A model generated the notes under the pieces. It was given only the letters and a program-made list of their open reading frames with translations, did not search any database and was not told where the DNA came from. Positions 1 through 12,175 of a stretch of DNA of 64,000 nt are shown here, piece after piece. The stretch covers positions 17,709,267 to 17,773,266 of the forward strand of contig OZ059898.1 of NCBI GenBank assembly GCA_964057225.1. Direction: 5' to 3'. The DNA comes from Auanema rhodensis (taxonomy: Eukaryota; Nematoda; Chromadorea; Rhabditida; Rhabditidae). Within the stretch, counting starts at the first letter, position 1; each line of letters opens with the position of its first letter. The position numbers and the translations under genes were made by a program.

Positions 1-126
1 GTTCACACTTATATCCTCGATTTTCACCATGAAGAATTGATTTTTTCGTTGAATAACATTGTCCATCGTCTTTGCCTTGAAAAACGAAATCTGAAAACTT
101 CTACTTTTTGCTAAATTATTTTGAAA

Positions 127-138
127 TTTTTCGAAAAA
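127..138. other. 12-bp palindrome TTTTTCGAAAAA followed by A- and T-tracts
   Basis: This self-complementary sequence sits in the middle of an AT-rich stretch running from unit position 100 to about 160, and recurs in nearly every unit. The CpG at its centre is changed to TG (TTTTTTGAAAAA) in many units of sub-array E and to CGGGAAAA in the divergent monomers. Such phased A/T runs can bend DNA or position nucleosomes; that is general knowledge, not shown here. Confidence 0.75.
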
Positions 139-165
139 ATTTTTGTCAAAATGTTTTTGGAAGCA

Positions 166-193
166 ATGTTGAGTGTACATGGAAACTCAACAT
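166..193. other. Second inverted repeat: 9-bp stem, 10-nt loop (first copy)
   Basis: The arms ATGTTGAGT and ACTCAACAT are exact reverse complements around GTACATGGAA. The element is at unit positions 166-193 in every monomer but, unlike the junction hairpin, is often altered. AGGTTGAGT is common from 20.9 kb to 51.4 kb and shortens the stem to 7 bp. ACTTAACAT (14.2, 15.3 and 16.0 kb) and ACTCAAAAT (54-63 kb) introduce single mismatches. GTACTTGG changes only the loop. Confidence 0.83.
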
Positions 194-344
194 ACACTAA
201 TGCATCATTTTTCAAACGATCACAACTAATTTTTGTATAAAGCGTTTCTCAATGTCGTATAGTGCATTCGATGCAGATTTGTAAGCTGCGTCGATCTGTG
301 TTATCAGATTTGCGCTAGCTTAAAAATGCACCGAGATATCAACT

Positions 345-366
345 GATATAAGTTCACACTTATATC
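345..366. other. Junction hairpin: 9-bp perfect inverted repeat, 4-nt loop (first of about 182)
   Basis: The arms GATATAAGT and ACTTATATC are exact reverse complements around the loop TCAC. The element recurs at every unit junction, unit positions 345-351 plus 1-15. The only disruptions I noticed in the window are at about 10,187 (ATTTATATC), 30,902 (final C to G), 46,327 (GATATGAGT) and 59,308 (GATATAATT). It could form a cruciform in DNA or a hairpin in RNA; function is inference. Confidence 0.85.
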
Positions 367-3300
367 CTCGATTTTCACCCTGAAGAATTAATTTTTTCGT
401 TGAATAACATTAGCCATCGTCTTTGCCTTATAAAAAGGAATCTAAAAACATTTACTTTTTGCTAAATTATTTTGAAATTTTTCGAAAAAATTTTTGTCAA
501 AATGTTTTTGGAAGCAATGTTGAGTGTACATGGAAACTCAACATACACTAATGCATTATTTTTCAAACGATCATAACTAATTTTTGTATTAAGCGTTTTT
601 CAATGTAGTATAGTGCATTCGATGCGGATTTTTAAGCTGCGTCGATCTGTGTTATCAGATTTGCGCTAGCTTAAAAATGCACCGAGACATCAACTGATAT
701 AAGTTCACACTTATATCCTCGATTTTCACCCTGAAGAAATAATTTTTTCGTTGAATAACATTGTCCATCGTCTTTGCCTTGAAAAAAAAATCTAAAAACA
801 TCTACTTTTTGCTAAATTATTTTGAAATTTTTCGAAAAAATTTTTGTCAAAATGTTTTTGGAAGCAATGTTGAGTGTACATGGAAACTCAACATACACTA
901 ATGCATCATTTTTCAAACAATCATAACTAATTTTTGTATTAAGCGTTTCTCAATGTAGAATAGTGCATTCGATGCAGTTTTGTAAGCTGCGTCGATCTGT
1001 TTGATCAGATTTGGGCTAGCTTAAAAATGCACCGAGATATCAACTGATATAAGTTCACACTTATATCCTCGATTTTCACCCTGAAGAATTAATTTTTTCG
1101 TTGAATAACATTGTCCATCGTCTTTGCCTTGAAAGAAGGAATCTAAAAACATCTACTTTTTGCTAAATTATTCTGAAATTTTTCGAAAAAATTTTTGTCA
1201 AAATGTTTTTGGAAGCAATGTTGAGTGTACATGGAAACTCAACATACACTAATGCATCATTTTTCAAACGATCATAACTAATTTCTGTATTAAACGTTTC
1301 TCAATGTAGTATAGTGCATTCGATGCGGATTTTTAAGCTGCGTCGATCTGTGTTATCAGATTTGCGCTAGCTTAAAAATGCACCGAGACATCAACTGATA
1401 TAAGTTCACACTTATATCCTCGATTTTCACCCTGAAGAATTGATTTTTTCGTTGAATAACATTGTCCATCGTCTTTGCCTTGAAAAAAGGAATCTAAAAA
1501 CATCTACTTTTTGCTAAATTATTCTGAAATTTTTCAAAAAAGTTTTTGTCAAAATGTTTTTGGAAGCAATGTTGAGTGTACATGGAAACTCAACATACAC
1601 TAATGCATTATTTTTCAAACAATCATAACTAATTTTTGTATTAAGCGTTTCTCAATGTAGAATAGTGCATTCGATGCAGTTTTGTAAGCTGCGTCGATCT
1701 GTTTGATCAGATTTGGGCTAGCTTAAAAATACACCGAGACATCAACTGATATAAGTTCACACTTATATCCTCGATTTTCACCCTGAAGAAATAATTTTTT
1801 CGTTGAATAACATTGTCCATCGTCTTTGCCTTGAAAAAAAAAATCTAAAAACATCTACTTTTTGCTAAATTATTTTGAAATTTTTCGAAAAAAATTTTGT
1901 CAAAATGTTTTTGGAAGCAATGTTGAGTGTACATGGAAACTCAACATACACTAATGCATCATTTTTCAAACAATCATAACTAATTTTTGTATTAAGCGTT
2001 TCTCAATGTAGAATAGTGCATTCGATGCAGTTTTGTAAGCTGCGTCGATCTGTTTGATCAGATTTGGGCTAGCTTAAAAATGCACCGAGATATCAACTGA
2101 TATAAGTTCACACTTATATCCTCGATTTTCACCCTGAAGAATTAATTTTTTCGTTGAATAACATTGTCCATCGTCTTTGCCTTGAAAAAAGGAATCTAAA
2201 AACATCTACTTTTTGCTAAATTATTCTGAAATTTTTCGAAAAAATTTTTGTCAAAATGTTTTTGGAAGCAATGTTGAGTGTACATGGAAACTCAACATAC
2301 ACTAATGCATCATTTTTCAAACGATCATAACTAATTTCTGTATTAAACGTTTCTCAATGTAGTATAGTGCATTCGATGCGGATTTTTAAGCTGCGTCGAT
2401 CTGTGTTATCAGATTTGCGCTAGCTTAAAAATGCACCGAGACATCAACTGATATAAGTTCACACTTATATCCTCGATTTTCACCCTGAAGAATTGATTTT
2501 TTCGTTGAATAACATTGTCCATCGTCTTTGCCTTGAAAAACGAAATCTGAAAACTTCTACTTTTTGCTAAATTATTTTGAAATTTTTCGAAAAAATTTTT
2601 GTCAAAATGTTTTTGGAAGCAATGTTGAGTGTACATGGAAACTCAACATACACTAATGCATCATTTTTCAAACGATCACAACTAATTTTTGTATAAAGCG
2701 TTTCTCAATGTAGTATAGTGCATTCGATGCGGATTTTTAAGCTGCGTCGATCTGTGTTATCAGATTTGCGCTAGCTTAAAAATGCACCGAGACATCAACT
2801 GATATAAGTTCACACTTATATCCTCGATTTTCACCCTGAAGAATTGATTTTTTCGTTGAATAACATTGTCCATCGTCTTTGCCTTGAAAAAAGGAATCTA
2901 AAAACATCTACTTTTTGCTAAATTATTCTGAAATTTTTCGAAAAAATTTTTGTCAAAATGTTTTTGGAAGCAATGTTGAGTGTACATGGAAACTCAACAT
3001 ACACTAATGCATTATTTTTCAAACAATCATAACTAATTTTTGTATTAAGCGTTTCTCAATGTAGAATAGTGCATTCGATGCAGTTTTGTAAGCTGCGTCG
3101 ATCTGTTTGATCAGATTTGGGCTAGCTTAAAAATGCACCGAGACATCAACTGATATAAGTTCACACTTATATCCTCGATTTTCACCCTGAAGAAATAATT
3201 TTTTCGTTGAATAACATTGTCCATCGTCTTTGCCTTGAAAAAAAAAATCTAAAAACATCTACTTTTTGCTAAATTATTTTGAAATTTTTCGAAAAAATTT

Positions 3301-4453
3301 TTGTCAAAATGTTTTTGGAAGCAATGTTGAGTGTACATGGAAACTCAACATACACTAATGCATCATTTTTCAAACAATCATAACTAATTTTTGTATTAAG
3401 CGTTTCTCAATGTAGTATAGTGCATTCGATGCGGATTTTTAAGCTGCGTCGATCTGTGTTATCAGATTTGCGCTAGCTTAAAAATGCACCGAGACATCAA
3501 CTGATATAAGTTCACACTTATATCCTCGATTTTCACCCTGAAGAATTGATTTTTTCGTTGAATAACATTGTCCATCGTCTTTGCCTTGAAAAACGAAATC
3601 TGAAAACTTCTACTTTTTGCTAAATTATTTTGAAATTTTTCGAAAAAATTTTTGTCAAAATGTTTTTGGAAGCAATGTTGAGTGTACATGGAAACTCAAC
3701 ATACACTAATGCATTATTTTTCAAACAATCATAACTAATTTTTGTATTAAGCGTTTCTCAATGTAGAATAGTGCATTCGATGCAGTTTTGTAAGCTGCGT
3801 CGATCTGTTTGATCAGATTTGGGCTAGCTTAAAAATGCACCGAGACATCAACTGATATAAGTTCACACTTATATCCTCGATTTTCACCCTGAAGAAATAA
3901 TTTTTTCGTTGAATAACATTGTCCATCGTCTTTGCCTTGAAAAAAAAAATCTAAAAACATCTACTTTTTGCTAAATTATTTTGAAATTTTTCGAAAAAAT
4001 TTTTGTCAAAATGTTTTTGGAAGCAATGTTGAGTGTACATGGAAACTCAACATACACTAATGCATCATTTTTCAAACAATCATAACTAATTTTTGTATTA
4101 AGCGTTTCTCAATGTAGAATAGTGCATTCGATGCAGTTTTGTAAGCTGCGTCGATCTGTTTGATCAGATTTGGGCTAGCTTAAAAATGCACCGAGATATC
4201 AACTGATATAAGTTCACACTTATATCCTCGATTTTCACCCTGAAGAATTAATTTTTTCGTTGAATAACATTGTCCATCGTCTTTGCCTTGAAAAACGAAA
4301 TCTGAAAACATCTACTTCTTGCTAAATTATTCTGAAAATTTTCGAAAAAATTTTTGTCAAAATGTTTTTGGAAGCAATGTTGAGTGTACATGGAAACTCA
4401 ACATACACTAATGCATCATTTTTCAAACGATCATAACTAATTTTTGTATTAAG

Positions 4454-5853
4454 CGTTTCTCAATGTAGTATAGTGCATTCGATGCGGATTTTTAAGCTGC
4501 GTCGATCTGTGTTATCAGATTTGCGCTAGCTTAAAAATGCACCGAGACATCAACTGATATAAGTTCACACTTATATCCTCGATTTTCACCCTGAAGAATT
4601 GATTTTTTCGTTGAATAACATTGTCCATCGTCTTTGCCTTGAAAAACGAAATCTGAAAACTTCTACTTTTTGCTAAATTATTTTGAAATTTTTCGAAAAA
4701 ATTTTTGTCAAAATGTTTTTGGAAGCAATGTTGAGTGTACATGGAAACTCAACATACACTAATGCATTATTTTTCAAACGATCATAACTAATTTTTGTAT
4801 TAAGCGTTTCTCAATGTAGTATAGTGCATTCGATGCGGATTTTTAAGCTGCGTCGATCTGTGTTATCAGATTTGCGCTAGCTTAAAAATGTACCGAGACA
4901 TCAACTGATATAAGTTCACACTTATATCCTCGATTTTCACCCTGAAGAAATAATTTTTTCGTTGAATAACATTGTCCATCGTCTTTGCCTTATAAAAAGG
5001 AATCTAAAAACATTTACTTTTTGCTAAATTATTTTGAAATTTTTCGAAAAAATTTTTGTCAAAATGTTTTTGGAAGCAATGTTGAGTGTACATGGAAACT
5101 CAACATACACTAATGCATTATTTTTCAAACGATCATAACTAATTTTTGTATTAAGCGTTTCTCAATGTAGTATAGTGCATTCGATGCGGATTTTTAAGCT
5201 GCGTCGATCTGTGTTATCAGATTTGCGCTAGCTTAAAAATGCACCGAGACATCAACTGATATAAGTTCACACTTATATCCTCGATTTTCACCCTGAAGAA
5301 ATAATTTTTTCGTTGAATAACATTGTCCATCGTCTTTGCCTTGAAAAAAAAAATCTAAAAACATCTACGTTTTGCTAAATTATTTTGAAATTTTTCGAAA
5401 AAATTTTTGTCAAAATGTTTTTGGAAGCAATGTTGAGTGTACATGGAAACTCAACATACACTAATGCATCATTTTTCAAACAATCATAACTAATTTTTGT
5501 ATTAAGCGTTTCTCAATGTAGAATAGTGCATTCGATGCAGTTTTGTAAGCTGCGTCGATCTGTTTGATCAGATTTGGGCTAGCTTAAAAATGCACCGAGA
5601 TATCAACTGATATAAGTTCACACTTATATCCTCGATTTTCACCCTGAAGAATTAATTTTTTCGTTGAATAACATTGTCCATCGTCTTTGCCTTGAAAAAA
5701 GGAATCTAAAAACATCTACTTCTTGCTAAATTATTCTGAAATTTTTCGAAAAAATTTTTGTCAAAATGTTTTTGGAAGCAATGTTGAGTGTACATGGAAA
5801 CTCAACATACACTAATGCATCATTTTTCAAACGATCATAACTAATTTTTGTAT
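4454..5853. repeat. Four-monomer block duplicated 22 units away (first copy)
   Basis: This stretch matches 12,176-13,575 at an offset of 7,722 bp, exactly 22 x 351. Shared features in order are: a class c left half joined to GCATTATTT and AAATGTACCGAGACA; a unit with GAAATAATT, TTATAAAAAGG and ACATTTAC; a full class a unit; and a unit with TACTTCTTGC. Differences noticed are T to G at about 5,369 and CATTGTCC versus CATTATCC at about 13,398. The ends are set where TTAAGCG/TTAAACG on the left and TATCAAG/TATTAAG on the right begin to differ. Confidence 0.85.
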
Positions 5854-8800
5854 CAAGCGTTTCTTGATGTAGTATAGTGCATTCGATGCGGATTTTTAAG
5901 CTGCGTCGATCTGTGTGATCAGATTTGGGCTAGCTTAAAAATGCACCGAGATATCAACTGATATAAGTTCACACTTATATCCTCGATTTTCACCCTAAAG
6001 AATTAATTTTTTCGTTGAATAACATTGTCTATCGTCTTTGCTTTGAAAAATGGAATCTAAAAACATCTACTTTTTGCTAAATTATTCTGAAATTTTTCGA
6101 AAAAATTTTTGTCAAAATGTTTTTGGAAGCAATGTTGAGTGTACATGGAAACTCAACATACACTAATGCATCATTTTTCAAACGATCATAACTAATTTCT
6201 GTATTAAACGTTTCTCAATGTAGTATAGTGCATTCGATGCGTATTTTTAAGCTGCGTCGATCTGTGTTATCAGATTTGCGCTAGCTTAAAAATGCACCGA
6301 GACATCAACTGATATAAGTTCACACTTATATCCTCGATTTTCACCATGAAGAATTGATTTTTTCGTTGAATAACATTGTCCATCGTCTTTGCCTTGAAAA
6401 ACGAAATCTGAAAACTTCTACTTTTTGCTAAATTATTTTGAAATTTTTCGAAAAAATTTTTGTCAAAATGTTTTTGGAAGCAATGTTGAGTGTACATGGA
6501 AACTCAACATACACTAATGCATCATTTTTCAAACGATCATAACTAATTTCTGTATTAAACGTTTCTCAATGTAGTATAGTGCATTCGATGCGGATTTTTA
6601 AGCTGCGTCGATCTGTGTTATCAGATTTGCGCTAGCTTAAAAATGCACCGAGACATCAACTGATATAAGTTCACACTTATATCCTCGATTTTCACCCTGA
6701 AGAATTGATTTTTTCGTTGAATAACATTGTCCATCGTCTTTGCCTTCAAAAAAGGAATCTAAAAACATCTACTTTTTGCTAAATTATTTCGAAATTTTTC
6801 GAAAAAATTTTTGTCAAAATGTTTTTGGAAGCAATGTTGAGTGTACATGGAAACTCAACATACACTAATGCATTATTTTTCAAACGATCATAACTAATTT
6901 TTGTATTAAGCGTTTCTCAATGTAGTATAGTGCATTCGATGCGGATTTTTAAGCTGCGTCGATCTGTGTTATCAGATTTGCGCTAGCTTAAAAATGTACC
7001 GAGACATCAACTGATATAAGTTCACACTTATATCCTCGATTTTCACCCTGAAGAAATAATTTTTTCGTTGAATAACATTGTCCATCGTCTTTGCCTTATA
7101 AAAAGGAATCTAAAAACATTTACTTTTTGCTAAATTATTTTGAAATTTTTCGAAAAAATTTTTGTCAAAATGTTTTTGGAAGCAATGTTGAGTGTACATG
7201 GAAACTCAACATACACTAATGCATCATTTTTCAAACGATCACAACTAATTTTTGTATAAAGCGTTTCTCAATGTAGTATAGTGCATTCGATGCGGATTTT
7301 TAAGCTGCGTCGATCTGTGTTATCAGATTTGCGCTAGCTTAAAAATGCACCGAGATATCAACTGATATAAGTTCACACTTATATCCTCGATTTTCACCCT
7401 GAAGAATTGATTTTTTCGTTGAATAACATTGTCCATCGTCTTTGCCTTGAAAAACGAAATCTGAAAACTTCTACTTTTTGCTAAATTATTTTGAAATTTT
7501 TCGAAAAAATTTTTGTCAAAATGTTTTTGGAAGCAATGTTGAGTGTACATGGAAACTCAACATACACTAATGCATCATTTTTCAAACAATCATAACTAAT
7601 TTTTGTATTAAGCGTTTCTCAATGTAGAATAGTGCATTCGATGCAGTTTTGTAAGCTGCGTCGATCTGTTTGATCAGATTTGGGCTAGCTTAAAAATGCA
7701 CCGAGATATCAACTGATATAAGTTCACACTTATATCCTCGATTTTCACCCTGAAGAATTAATTTTTTCGTTGAATAACATTGTCCATCGTCTTTGCCTTG
7801 AAAAAAGGAATCTAAAAACATCTACTTTCTGCTAAATTATTCTGAAATTTTTCGAAAAAATTTTTGTCAAAATGTTTTTGGAAGCAATGTTGAGTGTACA
7901 TGGAAACTCAACATACACTAATGCATCATTTTTCAAACAATCATAACTAATTTTTGTATTAAGCGTTTCTCAATGTAGAATAGTGCATTCGATGCAGTTT
8001 TGTAAGCTGCGTCGATCTGTTTGATCAGATTTGGGCTAGCTTAAAAATGCACCGAGATATCAACTGATATAAGTTCACACTTATATCCTCGATTTTCACC
8101 CTGAAGAATTAATTTTTTCGTTGAATAACATTGTCCATCGTCTTTGCCTTGAAAAAAGGAATCTAAAAACATCTACTTTTTGCTAAATTATTCTGAAATT
8201 TTTCGAAAAAATTTTTGTCAAAATGTTTTTGGAAGCAATGTTGAGTGTACATGGAAACTCAACATACACTAATGCATCATTTTTCAAACGATCATAACTA
8301 ATTTCTGTATTAAACGTTTCTCAATGTAGTATAGTGCATTCGATGCGGATTTTTAAGCTGCGTCGATCTGTGTTATCAGATTTGCGCTAGCTTAAAAATG
8401 CACCGAGACATCAACTGATATAAGTTCACACTTATATCCTCGATTTTCACCCTGAAGAATTGATTTTTTCGTTGAATAACATTGTCCATCGTCTTTGCCT
8501 TGAAAAACGAAATCTGAAAACTTCTACTTTTTGCTAAATTATTTTGAAATTTTTCGAAAAAATTTTTGTCAAAATGTTTTTGGAAGCAATGTTGAGTGTA
8601 CATGGAAACTCAACATACACTAATGCATCATTTTTCAAACAATCATAACTAATTTTTGTATTAAGCGTTTCTCAATGTGGAATAGTGCATTCGATGCAGT
8701 TTTGTAAGCTGCGTCGATCTGTTTGATCAGATTTGGGCTAGCTTAAAAATGCACCGAGATATCAACTGATATAAGTTCACACTTATATCCTCGATTTTCA

Positions 8801-10178
8801 CCCTGAAGAATTAATTTTTTCGTTGAATAACATTGTCCATCGTCTTTGCCTTGAAAAAAGGAATCTAAAAACATCTACTTTTTGCTAAATTATTCTGAAA
8901 TTTTTCGAAAAAATTTTTGTCAAAATGTTTTTGGAAGCAATGTTGAGTGTACATGGAAACTCAACATACACTAATGCATCATTTTTCAAACGATCATAAC
9001 TAATTTCTGTATTAAACGTTTCTCAATGTAGTATAGTGCATTCGATGCGGATTTTTAAGCTGCGTCGATCTGTGTTATCAGATTTGCGCTAGCTTAAAAA
9101 TGCACCGAGACATCAACTGATATAAGTTCACACTTATATCCTCGATTTTCACCCTGAAGAATTGAATTTTTCGTTGAATAACATTGTCCATCGTCTTTGC
9201 CTTGAAAAACGAAATCTGAAAACTTCTACTTTTTGCTAAATTATTTTGAAATTTTTCGAAAAAATTTTTGTCAAAATGTTTTTGGAAGCAATGTTGAGTG
9301 TACATGGAAACTCAACATACACTAATGCATCATTTTTCAAACGATCACAACTAATTTTTGTATAAAGCGTTTCTCAATGTAGTATAGTGCATTCGATGCG
9401 GATTTTTAAGCTGCGTCGATCTGTGTTATCAGATTTGCGCTAGCTTAAAAATGCACCGAGACATCAACTGATATAAGTTCACACTTATATCCTCGATTTT
9501 CACCCTGAAGAAATAATTTTTTCGTTGAATAACATTGTCCATCGTCTTTGCCTTGAAAAAAAAAATCTAAAAACATCTACTTTTTGCTAAATTATTTTGA
9601 AATTTTTCGAAAAAATTTTTGTCAAAATGTTTTTGGAAGCAATGTTGAGTGTACATGGAAACTCAACATACACTAATGCATCATTTTTCAAACAATCATA
9701 ACTAATTTTTGTATTAAGCGTTTCTCAATGTAGAATAGTGCATTCGATGCAGTTTTGTAAGGTGCGTCGATCTGTTTGATCAGATTTGGGCTAGCTTAAA
9801 AATGCACCGAGATATCAACTGATATAAGTTCACACTTATATCCTCGATTTTCACCCTGAAGAATTAATTTTTTCGTTGAATAACATTGTCCATCGTCTTT
9901 GCCTTGAAAAACGAAATCTAAAAACATCTACTTTTTGCTAAATTATTTTGAAATTTTTCGAAAAAATTTTTGTCAAAATGTTTTTGGAAGCAATGTTGAG
10001 TGTACATGGAAACTCAACATACACTAATGCATCATTTTTCAAACGATCATAACTAATTTTTGTATTAAGCGTTTCTCAATGTAGTATAGTGCATTCGATG
10101 CGGATTTTTAAGCTGCGTCGATCTGTGTTATCAGATTTGCGCTAGCTTAAAAATGCACCGAGATATCAACTGATATAA

Positions 10179-11231
10179 GTTCACATTTATATCCTCGATT
10201 TTCACCCTGAAGAATTAATTTTTTCGTTGAATAACATTGTCCATCGTCTTTGCCTTGAAAATCGAAATCTGAAAACATCTACTTTTTGCTAAATTATTTT
10301 GAAATTTTTCGAAAAAATTTTTGTCAAAATGTTTTTGGAAGCAATGTTGAGTGTACATGGAAACTCAACATACACTAATGCATCATTTTTCAAACAATCA
10401 TAACTAATTTTTGTATTAAGCGTTTCTCAATATAGAATAGTGCATTCGATGCGGATTTTTAAGCTGCGTCGATCTGTGTCATCAGATTTGGGCTAGCTTA
10501 AAAATGCACCGAGATATCAACTGATATAAGTTCACACTTATATCCTCGATTTTCACCCTGAAGAATTAATTTTTTCGTTGAATAACATTGTCCATCGTCT
10601 TTGCCTTGAAAAACGAAATCTGAAAACATCTACTTTTTGCTAAATTATTTTGAAATTTTTCGAAAAAATTTTTGTCAAAATGTTTTTGGAAGCAATGTTG
10701 AGTGTACATGGAAACTCAACATACACTAATGCATCATTTTTCAAACAATCATAACTAATTTTTGTATTAAGCGTTTCTCAATGTAGAATAGTGCATTCGA
10801 TGCGGATTTTTAAGCTGCGTCGATCTGTGTCATCAGATTTGGGCTAGCTTAAAAATGCACCGAGATATCAACTGATATAAGTTCACACTTATATCCTCGA
10901 TTTTCACCCTGAAGAATTAATTTTTTCGTTGAATAACATTGTCCATCGTCTTTGCCTTGAAAAACGAAATCTGAAAACATCTACTTTTTGCTAAATTATT
11001 TTGAAATTTTTCGAAAAAATTTTTGTCAAAATGTTTTTGGAAGCAATGTTGAGTGTACATGGAAACTCAACATACACTAATGCATCATTTTTCAAACAAT
11101 CATAACTAATTTTTGTATTAAGCGTTTCTCAATGTAGAATAGTGCATTCGATGCGGATTTTTAAGCTGCGTCGATCTGTGTTATCAGATTTGGGCTAGCT
11201 TAAAAATGCACCGAGATATCAACTGATATAA
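10179..11231. repeat. Three consecutive near-identical monomers
   Basis: Units at 10,179, 10,530 and 10,881 share the same combination of variants: CGAAATCTGAAAACATC (first copy ATCGAAATC), CAATCATAAC, GTAGAATAG (first copy TATAGAATAG) and GCGGATTTTT ending in ATTTGGG. The first copy also has CACATTTATATCC, a change in the junction hairpin. Adjacent copies are more alike than distant ones here, the pattern left by recent single-monomer tandem duplication. Confidence 0.8.
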
Positions 11232-12175
11232 GTTCACACTTATATCCTCGATTTTCACCCTGAAGAATTAATTTTTTCGTTGAATAACATTGTCCATCGT
11301 CTTTGCCTTGAAAAAAGGAATCTAAAAACATCTACTTTTTGCTAAATTATTCTGAAATTTTTCGAAAAAATTTTTGTCAAAATGTTTTTGGAAGCAATGT
11401 TGAGTGTACATGGAAACTCAACATACACTAATGCATCATTTTTCAAACGATCATAACTAATTTTTGTATTAAGCGTTTCTCAATGTAGTATAGTGCATTC
11501 GATGCGGATTTTTAAGCTGCGTCGATCTGTGTTATCAGATTTGCGCTAGCTTAAAAATGCACCGAGACATCAACTGATATAAGTTCACACTTATATCCTC
11601 GATTTTCTCCCTGAAGAATTAATTTTTTCGTTGAATAACATTGTCCATCGTCTTTGCCTTGAAAAAAGGAATCTAAAAACATCTTTTTTTTGCTAAATTA
11701 TTTCGAAATTTTTCGAAAAAATTTTTGTCAAAATGTTTTTGGAAGCAATGTTGAGTGTACATGGAAACTCAACATACACTAATGCATCATTTTTCAAACA
11801 ATCATAACTAATTTTTGTATTAAGCGTTTCTCAATGTAGAATAGTGCATTCGATGCGGATTTTTAAGCTGCGTCGATCTGTGTCATCAGATTTGGGCTAG
11901 CTTAAAAATGCACCGAGATATCAACTGATATAAGTTCACACTTATATCCTCGATTTTCACCCTGAAGAATTAATTTTTTCGTTGAATAACATTGTCCATC
12001 GTCTTTGCCTTGAAAAAAGGAATCTAAAAACATCTACTTTTTGCTAAATTATTCTGAAATTTTTCGAAAAAATTTTTGTCAAAATGTTTTTGGAAGCAAT
12101 GTTGAGTGTACATGGAAACTCAACATACACTAATGCATCATTTTTCAAACGATCATAACTAATTTCTGTATTAAA

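Larger units (their letters stand above)
1..9827. repeat. Sub-array A: mosaic of three monomer classes and chimeras
   Basis: There are 28 units. Class a has GAAATAATT, a long A run before ATCT, CAATCATAAC, GTAGAATAG, GCAGTTTTG and TTTGATCAGATTTGGG (full copies at 703, 1755 and 3861). Class b has GAATTAATT, TATTCTG, ATTTCTGTATTAAACG, GCGGATTTTT and ATTTGCG (1053, 2106, 8073). Class c has GAATTGATT and CGAAATCTGAAAACTTC (2457, 6318, 9126). Many units join the left half of one class to the right half of another, for example 3159 (a then b) and 3510 (c then a). Class c copies recur at multiples of 351 bp, often 1,053 bp, but no fixed trimer order persists. Unit 703-1052 is 350 bp through loss of one A in its A run. 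Confidence 0.85.

Noticed and set aside
39-60. CENP-B box-like sequence at TTCGTTGAATAACAT
   Set aside because: Only the TTCG and the central A fit the NTTCGNNNNANNCGGGN consensus; the CGGG half is absent. The CGGG in the divergent monomers (TTTTTCGGGAAAA) lacks the correct spacing.
1-351. Internal dimer structure (two related half-units of about 175 bp)
   Set aside because: Comparing the two halves by eye gave only short matches such as ATGCA and TTTTTGT, no more than expected in AT-rich DNA. A proper self-alignment could still detect an ancient relation.
345-366. Transcription terminator or promoter at the junction hairpin
   Set aside because: The hairpin is AT-rich, present at every unit junction, and not followed by a T-tract or tied to any gene. 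TATA-like ATATAAG alone is not enough to call a promoter.
2409-2636. Minus-strand open frame of 75 codons, repeated at 3462, 4515, 6270, 7323, 8376, 9078 and 12237
   Set aside because: It exists only in monomers with GAATTGATT (or the GAATTGAATT variant at 9078) and CGAAATCTGAAAACTTC; the common GAATTAATT allele puts a TAA in this frame. Its positions are simply multiples of 351 bp, there is no sign of selection on codons, and the composition is low-complexity K/F/N/Q. It is a satellite by-product, not a gene.
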